DNA of 64,000 nucleotides, from positions 757,467 to 821,466 of the forward strand of contig NZ_BSTC01000001.1 of the NCBI RefSeq assembly GCF_030269305.1, in the 5' to 3' direction. Position 1 is the first letter of the stretch, and the number at the start of each line of letters is the position of its first letter. This DNA comes from Kineosporia sp. NBRC 101731. Lineage in GTDB: Bacteria; Actinomycetota; Actinomycetes; Actinomycetales; Kineosporiaceae. Positions 17,263-26,223 of the stretch are shown piece after piece. Below the pieces are notes generated by a model that saw only the letters and a program-made list of their open reading frames with translations, ran no database searches and was not told the DNA's origin. A program made the position numbers and the translations under genes.

Positions 17263-18434
17263 GGACGATGACCGTAGGGCAGATAGGCACGAACTCCGAA
17301 CCCGCCTCCCTGACGCGGGCCCGCCTCCAGCTGCCCGCCGTAGAGGGTGGCCCGCTCACGCATGCCGATCAGGCCCTGGCTGCCCGGGGTGGCCGGGGTG
17401 GCCCCGGCCCCGCGGCCGTCGTCCTCGATCCGGATCTCCAGGGCCTCGGTCAGCCAGACCACGCGGATCCAGGCGGTGGCCCCCGGACCGGCATGCTTGA
17501 GGACGTTGGTGAGCGACTCCTGGACGATCCGGTAGGCGGCGAGTCCGGGACCGGCGGGAAGCAGGACGGACTCCCCGAGCACCTCCAGCTCGACGGTGAG
17601 CCCGCTTCCCCGCACCTGCTCCACCAGATCGCTGATCGCCTCGGTGTCCGGCTGTGGGGTGAGCTGTTGTGTGCTGTCGTCCCGCAGCACACCCAGCAGC
17701 GCCCGCATGTCGGCCAGAGCCTGCCGTCCGGTAGCCGCGATGGTCTCAAGTGCGGTGATGGCAGCGGCTGGATTGTGTTGTGCGGCATACCGGCCACCGT
17801 CGGCCTGGGAGATGGTGACGGACAGCGAGTGGGCCACGACGTCGTGCATCTCCCGGGCGATCCGGGCGCGCTCGGCGGTGGCCGCCAGCTGGGCCTGCTG
17901 CTCCGCCTCGGACTCCAGCAGACGGGCCCGTTCGTGCAGGCGCAGCTCGTCCCGCAGCCGTAGGTGGCGCATCCGGCCCAGCGCCCAGGTGCCGAACAAC
18001 ACGGCGGAGAGGAACCCGAGCCCGAGCAGGGCGTCCGCGCCGAGCAGATCCTGGTAGAGCATCACCGTGCTACCGGCGAGCCAGGCCACGCCCATGCCCG
18101 CCCAGCCCGCCCAGGTCGGGCCGTAGGCGCTGACCGAGTAGAGCGAGACCAGCGCCACGACGGTGGCGGGCAGGAGGGCGCTGCTGTCGCCGGAGATCAC
18201 GATGAGTGTCCCGAAGGCGGACACCCCCAGGGCCGAGAGCAGGGGGCGGGTGCGGCGCCAGACCAGGCTTCCGGTCATCAGGGAGGCGAGCAGCCAGGCG
18301 GAGTCACCCGCGGCCAGGAAGGCGACGAGGAACATGAACACCGCCGCGGCCCCGGCCCCGGCCGCGTCGACCTGCTGGGGATGCGTGCGCAGCCAGTTGT
18401 AGGCCGACTCCAGCCGGTAGGTGTCCTCGCTCAC
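17259..18434 (-). CDS. HisKA_3-family sensor histidine kinase
   Basis: A 391-residue kinase with a GTG start. Four to six hydrophobic segments fill residues 25-150, with little extracellular loop, as in intramembrane-sensing kinases that detect transporter or envelope state. The dimerisation box ARIAREMHDVVAHSLSVTISQADGG holds the phospho-His. The ATPase domain has YRIVQESLTNVLKHA (N box), IRIEDDGRG and LIGMRERATLYGG. It pairs with the downstream NarL-type regulator, with which it overlaps by four bases. Confidence 0.93.
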   Translation of the reverse strand: MSEDTYRLESAYNWLRTHPQQVDAAGAGAAAVFMFLVAFLAAGDSAWLLASLMTGSLVWRRTRPLLSALGVSAFGTLIVISGDSSALLPATVVALVSLYSVSAYGPTWAGWAGMGVAWLAGSTVMLYQDLLGADALLGLGFLSAVLFGTWALGRMRHLRLRDELRLHERARLLESEAEQQAQLAATAERARIAREMHDVVAHSLSVTISQADGGRYAAQHNPAAAITALETIAATGRQALADMRALLGVLRDDSTQQLTPQPDTEAISDLVEQVRGSGLTVELEVLGESVLLPAGPGLAAYRIVQESLTNVLKHAGPGATAWIRVVWLTEALEIRIEDDGRGAGATPATPGSQGLIGMRERATLYGGQLEAGPRQGGGFGVRAYLPYGHRP

Positions 18435-18469
18435 CGTGCCACCGTACGTTCGCGGGCCCCGGTCACACG

Positions 18470-18510
18470 TCAGACCGTCGGGGGATCCGCGAGGTCAGAC
18501 CCTGGTCTGA
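18470..18510. promoter_or_regulatory. Putative autoregulatory operator ahead of the kinase gene
   Basis: TCAGACCCTGGTCTGA at 18495-18510 is identical to the site at 16420. One extra half site (TCAGACC) lies at 18470-18476, 36 bases from the kinase start. The arrangement suggests binding by a dimeric NarL-type regulator, with autoregulation. Confidence 0.7.
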
Positions 18511-18600
18511 CAGTGGCCCCACAGTCGCGGGGAGGCCGGACCGGTCCCGGGAGGGTGAGCGGCCCGAATCTCCCCGCGATCCGCTGTGAAGCCCTGTGAA

Positions 18601-19398
18601 TCACCTGTCGGTGCGGGTGCCGAACGGGTTGTCGCGCGCAGCCCGCTGGTCGGCCTCGGCCTGCTGCTGGGCGGCCAGGGCGGACACACCGCGCGGGGCG
18701 TCGGGATCGTTCTTGACACCGGCGTAGAAGACCCGCCAGTTCTCCCGCCAGCCACCGAACGCGTCGGAGTCCAGCTTGTGCTTGCCCTTGCCCAGGAGGC
18801 TGCGGCGCCGTTCCACCGTGTCGAACTGCGACTGCATCATGCGCAGATCCTTGAACAGGAACGTCATCGCCTCGGGCGTGAAGCGCCAGTAGTCCACCGG
18901 GGTCGGGTGATAGCGCCAGCTGAAGAGAGTCGAGTGGTAGGTGAAGCCGCCCGGCCGCAGCAGCCGGACGATCTCGGGGGCGGCCAGCCAGGGCTCCCGG
19001 ATGTGCTCGAACACGTCGACGCTGATGATGGCGTCGAAGCTGCCGGACTCGATCTCCGGGCAGTTGGTGATATCGCCCTGAATCACCCCAGGCTCGGTTA
19101 TCTCGAGATCAAGACAACTATATTCAAAACCGGGGAACCAGTCCTTGTAGGGATTGGCTCGTCCTCCGATTTCAAGAATTCGTCCCCCCTTCACCCCAGA
19201 TTTACCCAGCATCGTCTTGATGTGTTGCCCGATGCGTTCGGTCCGGTGCGGGAATGCCTCGAAATTCTGTTCGAGACGCTGCCGGGCGCGGGCCTGTTCG
19301 AGAAGCTTGACATCCTCAGGGGAAAGGGCTGTCTCGCCGGCCGGAACCTCGGTCTGACCTCGGCGTCTCGTCAGGCGGCGCAACTGCTCGGTCACCAC
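18601..19398 (-). CDS. Class I SAM-dependent methyltransferase
   Basis: A protein of about 265 residues. The Rossmann methyltransferase core shows GGRILEIGGRANPYKD (motif I), YSCLDLEI, GSFDAIISVDVFEHIREPW (motif IV region) and RLLRPGGFTYHSTLFSWRYH. GTG at 19398 (or 19395) is chosen because GGAGG lies six bases upstream; a short in-frame extension to 19509 is less likely. It is divergent from the nonulosonate genes and may modify the glycan or its precursor. That role is inference from position. Confidence 0.82.
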   Translation of the reverse strand: MVTEQLRRLTRRRGQTEVPAGETALSPEDVKLLEQARARQRLEQNFEAFPHRTERIGQHIKTMLGKSGVKGGRILEIGGRANPYKDWFPGFEYSCLDLEITEPGVIQGDITNCPEIESGSFDAIISVDVFEHIREPWLAAPEIVRLLRPGGFTYHSTLFSWRYHPTPVDYWRFTPEAMTFLFKDLRMMQSQFDTVERRRSLLGKGKHKLDSDAFGGWRENWRVFYAGVKNDPDAPRGVSALAAQQQAEADQRAARDNPFGTRTDR

Positions 19399-19485
19399 GT
19401 GAAGCCTCCGCGGGGTTGGTGCAGGAGTGTCATAACTGTCCTGTGTGAATTTGCTGTGAGTGCACAAGGGGACGGCCAAAAACCT

Positions 19486-19491
19486 TACACT
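19486..19491 (+). promoter_or_regulatory. Possible -10 element of a leaderless promoter
   Basis: TACACT ends seven bases before the GTG at 19498. That spacing would put the transcript start at or next to the start codon. No good -35 is visible. Confidence 0.4.
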
Positions 19492-19497
19492 CCGCAG

Positions 19498-20838
19498 GTG
19501 CCCCATCATGTGATCGCTGTTGCGGAATCGGACTCATTCCTGAAATGGGCTGTCAGTCTCCTCGGGCAACTACCGGAGGGAACGCGGACCGAGGTCGTGG
19601 TGGCCTGCTCGCCGGCCAGACCTTCGGCTTCGCAACGGATTGCGGCCCTGAGTGGCACTGCGTACGCAGGCCATGACCCTGAGGTGCTGTCGCCCGGGCA
19701 GCTGATGAAGCGGGTGGAGCGGGACCGGCCCGACGCCGTGCTGCTGGCCCTGACCGGGCCGAGCGTGCACGCCTACCAGGAAGCGCTGAGCAAGTCCTCG
19801 CACCGTCCGGTGCTGCTGACCGGTATCCCCGGTATTGCGATCCCGGCCCGCCGCCGGGCCTGGGGCTACCGCGGCGCCGTCGACCTCTTCGTCGTGCACA
19901 GCCACCGTGAGGTGGAGGACTACGACCAGATCCGCCGGCAGATGGGGATGCACGCCAAGGTGGGGCTCGCCACCATCCCGTTCCTCGCCAAACCTGCCGA
20001 CATTCTCCCCGCGCGCGAGATGACGCAGGAGATGGCGGCCGGAACAACAGCTTTCGAAGCCTCGCGGAACGAGGCGGGAACCAGCGTCGAACCGCTGAAC
20101 CCGGTGGCGGCACCGCAGCGCAACCGGGTGCTGTTCGCCACCCAGGGCAAGGTGCCGCGGGTCAAGAAAGACCGCGTCCAGATCCTCCTGAGCCTGGCCC
20201 GGCTCGCAGCGAACCGGCCTGATCTGGAGGTCGTGGTCAAGACGCGCGGGGCGGTCGGCGAGTTCCACACCCACCACGAGCCGCACCACTACCAGTCCCT
20301 CTGGGACGAGCTGGTGGCGGCGGGTGAGGTGCACGCGCCCGACGCCCTGACCTTCGCGGCCGGGTCGATGGCCGAGCAGCTGGCCAACGCCGTGGCGCTG
20401 GTCACGGTGAGCTCGACGGCCGTCCTCGAAGCGATGGCGCTGGACATTCCGGTGCTGCTCATCGACGAGTTCGGCGTTTCGGAGAACCTGATCAACCAGG
20501 TGTTCGTTGGTAGTGGGGTGATGGGTGGACTGGACGAACTCGAGCGCGGTGACTTCCGTCATCCCGAAACCTGGTGGCTGGCAGACAATTACTTTCATCC
20601 CCGCGGTGACAACTCGTGGATCGGGATGCTCGACGAGCTGGTCGTGCTGAACGCTGCGGGGCAGCTGCCCACCATCGCGTCCGGTCTGAACAAGGGCCGT
20701 TCGGCGAAGCGGCGACGGCTCGACCGGCTGAGGCTGACCCCGGCTGGAAGTGCGATCGTGCGGGCGCGCGTCAGAATGCGTCAACGTGTTCGGGAGTCAT
20801 CACAGACGCTGACTCGTATCTCGGCGCAGAGTTCCTGA
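19498..20838 (+). CDS. Putative glycosyltransferase (DUF6716-like) of the nonulosonate cluster
   Basis: A protein of about 446 residues, GTG start, no membrane segments. It begins with a Rossmann-like start (HHVIAVAESDSFLKWAVSLL). It then has DAVLLALTGPSVHAYQEAL, VLLTGIPGIAIPARRRAWGYR, LFATQGKVPRVKKDRVQILLSL, DLEVVVKTRG, and a GT-B-like C-terminal block VTVSSTAVLEAMALDIPVLLIDEFGVSENL (about residues 302-330). This resembles the nucleotide-sugar site of polymer glycosyltransferases such as CDP-glycerol or Kdo transferases. I recall such proteins, called DUF6716, beside neuB in actinobacteria. It probably transfers the acidic sugar made by the next genes. Confidence 0.7.
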   Translation: MPHHVIAVAESDSFLKWAVSLLGQLPEGTRTEVVVACSPARPSASQRIAALSGTAYAGHDPEVLSPGQLMKRVERDRPDAVLLALTGPSVHAYQEALSKSSHRPVLLTGIPGIAIPARRRAWGYRGAVDLFVVHSHREVEDYDQIRRQMGMHAKVGLATIPFLAKPADILPAREMTQEMAAGTTAFEASRNEAGTSVEPLNPVAAPQRNRVLFATQGKVPRVKKDRVQILLSLARLAANRPDLEVVVKTRGAVGEFHTHHEPHHYQSLWDELVAAGEVHAPDALTFAAGSMAEQLANAVALVTVSSTAVLEAMALDIPVLLIDEFGVSENLINQVFVGSGVMGGLDELERGDFRHPETWWLADNYFHPRGDNSWIGMLDELVVLNAAGQLPTIASGLNKGRSAKRRRLDRLRLTPAGSAIVRARVRMRQRVRESSQTLTRISAQSS

Positions 20839-21022
20839 TCGCGTCGATGACTGGACGCCGTCCGTTCACACAGGTTGTTGATGGGATCCGTAACCTAAAC
20901 TCGCTCTCCGGGATCGTGGCCGACGAGGGGCTGTCCGAATCCTGCCGGTGACCCACACACTTGGGATCACTCCGGGGCAATCCGCCGGAGACTAGAGGGC
21001 CCTCAGGCTTGAAGGAGCAACA

Positions 21023-21919
21023 ATGACTGCTGGACCCAGTAAGACGATCGCGCCGGTTGAGATCGGCGGGAAGCTGGTCGGACCCGACCAGCCCGTGTAC
21101 GTCATCGCCGAGATCGGCCTGAACCACAACGGTGACGTGGCGATCGCCAAGCAGCTGATCGACATCGCCCACGAGGCGGGTTGTGACGCGGTGAAGTTCC
21201 AGAAGCGCACGCCGGAGATCTCGACGCCGGCCGACATGCGTGACGTTCAGCGGGAGACCCCCTGGGGCACCATGAGCTACCTCGACTACCGCTACCGCGT
21301 GGAGTTCGAGGAGGAGCAGTACACCGAGATCGACAACTACTGCTCGAAGCTGGGCATGCACTGGTTCGCCTCGCCGTGGGACGTGCCCTCGGTCGAGTTC
21401 CTGGCGAACCGGTTCGACGTCGTCACGTTCAAGGTGGCCTCGGCCTCGGTGACCGACCTCGAGCTGCTCACCGCGATGAAGAACACCGGCAAGCCGGTCA
21501 TCCTCTCGACGGGTATGTCCACCCTCGAGGAGATCGACAAGGCGGTGGAGACCCTCGGTACCGAGAAGCTCGTGATGATGCACGCGACCTCGACGTACCC
21601 GATGCCCGCCCACGAGGCCAACCTGCGCACGATCAACACGCTGCGCGAGCGCTACGGTGTGCCCATTGGCTACTCCGGCCACGAGCGGGGCCTGCAGATC
21701 AGCCTCGCGGCCGTCGCCCTCGGCGCGGTCACGGTCGAGCGTCACATCACCCTCGACCGCACCATGTGGGGCTCGGACCACTCCGCCTCGCTGGAGCCCG
21801 AAGGCCTGCGTCACCTGGTTCGTGACATCCGGATCATCGAAGAAGCCCTGGGTGACGGCGTGAAGCGCGTCTTCGAGGGTGAGCTCAAGCCGAAGGCTCG
21901 CCTGCGCCGGGTCGGCTGA
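21023..21919 (+). CDS. neuB: NeuB-family sialic acid/Kdn synthase lacking the C-terminal SAF domain
   Basis: A 298-residue synthase that condenses phosphoenolpyruvate with a hexose or hexosamine to form a nonulosonic acid. The TIM-barrel motifs are present: YVIAEIGLNHNGDVAIAKQLI (residues 26-46), DAVKFQKRTPEI, GMHWFASPWDV, KVASASVTDLELL, VILSTGMSTLEEI, GYSGHERGLQISLAAVALGA, VERHITLDRTMWGSDHSASLEP. Bacterial NeuB proteins are usually about 340-350 residues, with an antifreeze-like (SAF) domain that completes the neighbouring active site. Here the protein stops right after the barrel. The product may be Kdn rather than Neu5Ac, as in actinobacterial teichulosonic acids. GAAGGAG lies before the ATG. 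Confidence 0.88.
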   Translation: MTAGPSKTIAPVEIGGKLVGPDQPVYVIAEIGLNHNGDVAIAKQLIDIAHEAGCDAVKFQKRTPEISTPADMRDVQRETPWGTMSYLDYRYRVEFEEEQYTEIDNYCSKLGMHWFASPWDVPSVEFLANRFDVVTFKVASASVTDLELLTAMKNTGKPVILSTGMSTLEEIDKAVETLGTEKLVMMHATSTYPMPAHEANLRTINTLRERYGVPIGYSGHERGLQISLAAVALGAVTVERHITLDRTMWGSDHSASLEPEGLRHLVRDIRIIEEALGDGVKRVFEGELKPKARLRRVG

Positions 21920-21947
21920 CCCCGCTGAACAACGGATAATCATCACC

Positions 21948-22958
21948 GTGACCGACGTCGCCGGAACCGGCACCGTGCAGGCCTGGGTGGAGTCGCCCTT
22001 CCAGCTCCTCGGAGCGTTGGAGGCGCACGCCGCGGGCCGGCTCGGTCGGTGGCTCGTCGTCCTTCCCCGTAAGGACGTCGAGCCACTGGTGACGGCGGTC
22101 GCCGAGGTCACCCGGCTGGGGCTTCCCGCCGGTGTGACCATTCAGCTTCCCTCCGGTCCACCGCGGCACGGCGGCGGCGACCTCGCCGTCGGCGACGCGT
22201 TCTCCGGAGAGGTGCACCGCCTGCTGGTGCAGCACCCACCCCACCGCCTCGTCCTGCTGGACGACGGCCGTTCCACCCGCCGTGTCATGGACGCACTGAT
22301 CGACCCCGACGTGCCCCTGGTGCGCCCGCACGTGCCGCAGCCCCCGCACCGCGCGATCCTGGCCCGGCTGGCCAAGCTGCGGCTGCGCCGGATGATCGCC
22401 CAGGGCCGGGTCCGGGTGATCACCGCGCTGCCGTTGCCCGAGCGGGTGCTGCGGGCCGCCGACGCGATCGGGCTGCCGGTCGAGCCCCACAATTTCGCCT
22501 GGTTGCGGTCGCTCCCGGGAGGTGAGGCCGGTTCTTCCGACCAGGAGAAGACGATCGTGCTCGGCACCTCGATGGTGGCGAACCGGCTCATCAAGGCCCA
22601 GCCGTACCTGTCCTGGATCCGCAGCCTGGCCGACCAGGGCCCGGTCGTCTACCGCGCGCATCGCCGCGAGAACGCTTCCACCCTGAGTCCTCTGACGAAC
22701 TACCCGGGCATCACCATGGTCCGCGGTGAGGTGCCGGCCGAGATCAGTCTGCGAGGGCTGAGTAACCGACACCGATTGGTGTCACTGCCCAGTACGGCCG
22801 TCTCCACGTTGCGACTCATCGTGCCGGAGGCGCAGATCCAGGAGTTCGCGGTTCCCCAGGAGTGGTGGATGCCCAGCACCCCGGACGCCGCCCGGCATCA
22901 CCTGGTTCCTGACGGGGAGTCGGATTCCTTTGAGATTCCCCAGCATTCATCGCATTGA
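21948..22958 (+). CDS. Polysialyltransferase-family (CAZy GT52-like) glycosyltransferase
   Basis: A 336-residue soluble protein starting with GTG. The N-terminus VQAWVESPFQLLGALEAHAAG is characteristic of the polysialyltransferase/GT52 family. Later blocks are HRLVLLDDGRSTRRVM (about residues 93-108), KTIVLGTSMVAN, PVVYRAHRRENAS (about residues 239-251), GEVPAEISLRGLSNRHRLVSLPSTAVSTLRLI and EWWMPST. The HR and SLPST motifs correspond to the CMP-binding His and Ser-Thr motifs of that family. It probably adds the CMP-activated sugar to a cell-wall polymer. It follows neuB by 28 bases. Confidence 0.83.
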   Translation: MTDVAGTGTVQAWVESPFQLLGALEAHAAGRLGRWLVVLPRKDVEPLVTAVAEVTRLGLPAGVTIQLPSGPPRHGGGDLAVGDAFSGEVHRLLVQHPPHRLVLLDDGRSTRRVMDALIDPDVPLVRPHVPQPPHRAILARLAKLRLRRMIAQGRVRVITALPLPERVLRAADAIGLPVEPHNFAWLRSLPGGEAGSSDQEKTIVLGTSMVANRLIKAQPYLSWIRSLADQGPVVYRAHRRENASTLSPLTNYPGITMVRGEVPAEISLRGLSNRHRLVSLPSTAVSTLRLIVPEAQIQEFAVPQEWWMPSTPDAARHHLVPDGESDSFEIPQHSSH

Positions 22959-23086
22959 AGGTACGGAACCGGTACCGCTGGCAGTATTCTGATCATCAGG
23001 GTCCGCTGGGCCCGGCCGGTGCGGTACGGCTGCAGTAGCCGGTCATACCGCTGGGCCTCCATTCGAGCTAGTTCCGAGGACACCTC

Positions 23087-24304
23087 GTGAGTGACGCACC
23101 ACCCGCCAAGCCCCGTCCCCGAGTCGTCGCCGTCATCCCCGCCCGAGGCGGTTCGCAGGGGGTTCCGCTCAAGAACCTCGAACCCGTAGGTGGGCGAAGC
23201 CTTCTCATGCGTGCCGTGACGGCCTGCCGCAAGTCGGAACTCATCGACGAGGTGGTGGTCAGCTCCGACCACGCCGGCATTCAGGAAGAGGCGCGTCGCG
23301 CCGGCGCCACCGTGGTGGTGCGCCCCGCCACCCTCTCCGGTAACACGGCTTCTTCGGAATCTGCTGTGCTGCATGCGATTACCGAGATCCAGGGAGACGG
23401 TGAGGCTCCCGAGGTGACCGTGTTGGTGCAGTGCACCAGCCCGTTCATGGACCCGGAAGACCTGGACGCCGCGGTCGGTCGCGTGCTGGCGGGAGAGGCC
23501 GATTGCGCTTTCTCCGCAGTCGAAAGTCACGCCTTTCTGTGGAAATACGGGCCGGACGGCCTGATCGGTATCAACCACGACCCCAGCTTCCGGCCCCGCC
23601 GGCAAGACCGGGACACCGAATTCCGTGAGACCGGTGCGTTTTACGCGATGCGCACCGACGGCCTGCGCCGTCACGGCCGGCGCTTCTTCGGCACTCTGGT
23701 GGCCCAGCGCGTCAGCGACGATCACGCCATGGAGATCGACACCCCCGATGACCTGCACATCGCCCGGCTGCGGGCGGCGGTGCTCGAGGAGCAGGAGCGC
23801 ATCGACGGGCTGCCGGTGATCGACGTCGACACCCTGGTGATGGACTTCGACGGCGTGCACACCGACGACCGGCTGTTCCTCACCGAGGAGGGCACCGAGA
23901 GTGTGCGGGTCAGCCGGGAAGACGGGATGGGCATCAAGCTCGCCCGTCAGGCCGGGCTGAAGATGCTCATCCTCTCGACCGAGGTGAACCCGGTGGTCGC
24001 CGCGCGCGGTCGCAAGCTGCAGATCCCGGTGATCCACGGCCAGTCCGACAAGGCTCAGGCCCTGAAGGAATGGATTGCGGCCGAGGGTCTCGACCCCGAG
24101 CGCATCGCCTACGTCGGCAACGACGTGAACGACCTGGGCTGCCTGCGCATGGTCGGCTGGCCGATCGCCGTGGCCAACGCCCACCAGGAGGTGATGGACC
24201 TGGCGCGACTTACCCTCACCAAGTCCGGTGGGTCAGGTGCGGTGCGCGAGGTGTGCGAGCTGGTCATCTCGGCGATCAATGCCCGCGAGGCCGGCAAGGC
24301 GTAA
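23087..24304 (+). CDS. neuA: Acylneuraminate (CMP-nonulosonate) cytidylyltransferase fused to HAD phosphatase
   Basis: A 405-residue two-domain enzyme. The cytidylyltransferase (residues 10-235) has VVAVIPARGGSQGVPLKNLEPVGG, VVVSSDHAGI, VLVQCTSPFMDPEDLDAAV, ETGAFYAMRTDGL and MEIDTPDDL, and activates the acid sugar with CTP. The C-terminal HAD domain (about residues 245-400) has MDFDGVHTDDR (catalytic DxDGxxTD), LILSTEVN, HGQSDKAQALKEW and YVGNDVNDLGCL, like KdsC/NeuA C-terminal phosphatases that remove the 9-phosphate. The fusion suggests the synthase upstream makes a 9-phosphate intermediate. GTG start preceded by GAGGA; probably has its own promoter in the 128-base gap. Confidence 0.9.
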   Translation: MSDAPPAKPRPRVVAVIPARGGSQGVPLKNLEPVGGRSLLMRAVTACRKSELIDEVVVSSDHAGIQEEARRAGATVVVRPATLSGNTASSESAVLHAITEIQGDGEAPEVTVLVQCTSPFMDPEDLDAAVGRVLAGEADCAFSAVESHAFLWKYGPDGLIGINHDPSFRPRRQDRDTEFRETGAFYAMRTDGLRRHGRRFFGTLVAQRVSDDHAMEIDTPDDLHIARLRAAVLEEQERIDGLPVIDVDTLVMDFDGVHTDDRLFLTEEGTESVRVSREDGMGIKLARQAGLKMLILSTEVNPVVAARGRKLQIPVIHGQSDKAQALKEWIAAEGLDPERIAYVGNDVNDLGCLRMVGWPIAVANAHQEVMDLARLTLTKSGGSGAVREVCELVISAINAREAGKA

Positions 24305-24434
24305 AGAGGCTGTTGCGGAGCGAGGTCTGCGCCCTCGCTCCGCCCTCTCACTCAGAGGCGCAGAGGCACCCGGGGTGCCACATCGTCCTCCATCAAGCAG
24401 TATTTTGTTGGCAGGACGAATCTGCTAATAGCTA

Positions 24435-24464
24435 TTGACGATTTAATTAGGCTGCTGCGATGAT
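24435..24464 (+). promoter_or_regulatory. Possible promoter of the ABC exporter operon
   Basis: TTGACG at 24435 with GATGAT 18 bases downstream lies in an unusually AT-rich patch (about 24395-24480) of the 182-base gap before the exporter genes. Confidence 0.4.
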
Positions 24465-24486
24465 CCTCGGGCAGTAATGTGTCTGC

Positions 24487-26223
24487 GTGCTCGTCAAATT
24501 ACTTCGCGCACGTCTGCGCCCCTACGCTCCTGCCATTGGCTGGGTAGTTCTGTTCCAGCTGGTGCAGACGGTAGCCACCCTTTATCTCCCCACACTCAAC
24601 GCCGACATCATCGATCGAGGCGTGATCGCTGGGGACACTCACTACATCCTGCGGGTCGGGGCCCTGATGCTCGGCATCAGCCTGATCCAGATCGCCGCGC
24701 TCGCGGTGGCGGTCTACTTCGGCGCCCACACTGCAGCGTCCCTCGGGCGTGACGTGCGAGCCGCTCTCTTCCACCGCGTGCAGTCGTTCTCGACCCGCGA
24801 GGTCGGGCACTTCGGCACCCCGACCCTCATCACGCGCACCACCAACGACGTGCAACAGGTCCAGATGCTGGTCCTGATGACACTGACCTTCATGGTGTCG
24901 GCGCCGATCATGTGTGTCGGCGGCATCATCCTGGCGGTGCGCCTCGATGTGCCGCTGTCGGGCATCGTCGCGGTCGCCGTGCCGGTGCTCGGCGTCCTGG
25001 TCGGCCTGATCATCGCCCGCATGCGGCCGTTGTTCCGGCTCACCCAGCAACGGCTCGACCGCATCAACCAGGTGTTGCGCGAGCAGATCGCCGGGATCCG
25101 GGTGATCCGGGCCTTCGTGCGGGACGACCGCGAGCGTCTGCGCTTCGAGCGGGCCAGCACCGATCTCTACGACGTCTCGCTGTCGATCGGCCGGCTGCTG
25201 GCCCTGATGTTCCCCACCGTGATGCTGGTGCTGAACCTCTCCAGCGTGGCCGTGCTCTGGTGGGGCGGTCACCGCATCGACGCCGGTCAGCTGGAGGTCG
25301 GCGAACTCACCGCGTTCCTCAGCTACCTCATGCAGATCCTCATGTCGGTGATGATGGCGACCTTCATGTTCATGATGGTGCCGCGCGCCGAGGTCTCCGC
25401 CGAGCGCATCGTGGAGGTGCTCGACACCGAGACCAGCGTGGTGCCGCCGGCTCAGCCGCGCGAGACCGGCCAGTTGCACGGGCGTCTGGAACTGCGCGAC
25501 GTGGCCTTCCGCTACCCCGGCGCCGAGCGTTCGGTGGTGGAGGAACTGAACCTGAGCGCCCTGCCGGGTCAGACCACGGCGATCATCGGCAGTACCGGCA
25601 GCGGCAAGACCACGCTGCTGAACCTGGTGCCGCGGTTGTTCGACGCGACCGAGGGCGAGGTGCTGGTCGACGGCGTGAGCGTGCGCGACCTCGACCCGAA
25701 GCGGCTGTCCGAGGCCGTGGCCCTGGTGCCGCAGAAGCCGTACCTGTTCACCGGCACGGTGGCGACGAATCTGCGCTACGGCCGGCCCGAGGCCACCGAC
25801 GACGAGCTCTGGCACGCGCTGGAGATCGCTCAGGCCAAGGACTTCGTCAGCAAGATGCCCGAAGGGCTCGACACGCCCATCGCGCAGGGCGGTACGAACG
25901 TTTCCGGCGGTCAGCGCCAACGGCTCTCGATCGCCCGGGCGCTGGTGCGGCGGCCGGAGATCTACCTGTTCGACGACTCGTTCTCGGCGCTCGACTACGC
26001 CACCGACGCGGCCCTGAGGGCAGCGTTGCAGGCCGAGACCCGTGAGGCGACCGTGGTGATCGTGGCCCAGCGGGTCAGCACCATCCGGGGCGCCGACCAG
26101 ATCATCGTGCTCGACGGCGGGCGCGTGGTGGGCACCGGCAAGCACCGTGACCTGATGGCGCGCAACGAGACCTACCGAGAGATCGTGCTCTCGCAGCTGA
26201 CCGAGAAGGAGGCGGTGGCGTGA
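24487..26223 (+). CDS. Heterodimeric ABC exporter subunit with degenerate Walker B
   Basis: A 578-residue half-transporter: six-helix type I exporter domain (residues 1-310), then an ATPase with STGSGKTT (Walker A), VPQKPYLFTGT (Q-loop), VSGGQRQRLSIARAL (signature) and IYLFDDSFSALD. In the last motif the catalytic Glu after Walker B is Asp, and the switch residue is Gln (VAQRVST) instead of His. These changes mark the inactive site of asymmetric exporters such as TM287/288 or LmrCD. It overlaps its partner by four bases. Substrate unknown, probably drugs or lipids. Confidence 0.93.
   Translation: MLVKLLRARLRPYAPAIGWVVLFQLVQTVATLYLPTLNADIIDRGVIAGDTHYILRVGALMLGISLIQIAALAVAVYFGAHTAASLGRDVRAALFHRVQSFSTREVGHFGTPTLITRTTNDVQQVQMLVLMTLTFMVSAPIMCVGGIILAVRLDVPLSGIVAVAVPVLGVLVGLIIARMRPLFRLTQQRLDRINQVLREQIAGIRVIRAFVRDDRERLRFERASTDLYDVSLSIGRLLALMFPTVMLVLNLSSVAVLWWGGHRIDAGQLEVGELTAFLSYLMQILMSVMMATFMFMMVPRAEVSAERIVEVLDTETSVVPPAQPRETGQLHGRLELRDVAFRYPGAERSVVEELNLSALPGQTTAIIGSTGSGKTTLLNLVPRLFDATEGEVLVDGVSVRDLDPKRLSEAVALVPQKPYLFTGTVATNLRYGRPEATDDELWHALEIAQAKDFVSKMPEGLDTPIAQGGTNVSGGQRQRLSIARALVRRPEIYLFDDSFSALDYATDAALRAALQAETREATVVIVAQRVSTIRGADQIIVLDGGRVVGTGKHRDLMARNETYREIVLSQLTEKEAVA

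Noticed and set aside
18586-19497. Long upstream in-frame extension of the putative glycosyltransferase
   Set aside because: It is antisense to the methyltransferase gene and has no domain similarity; a -10-like element lies directly before GTG 19498.
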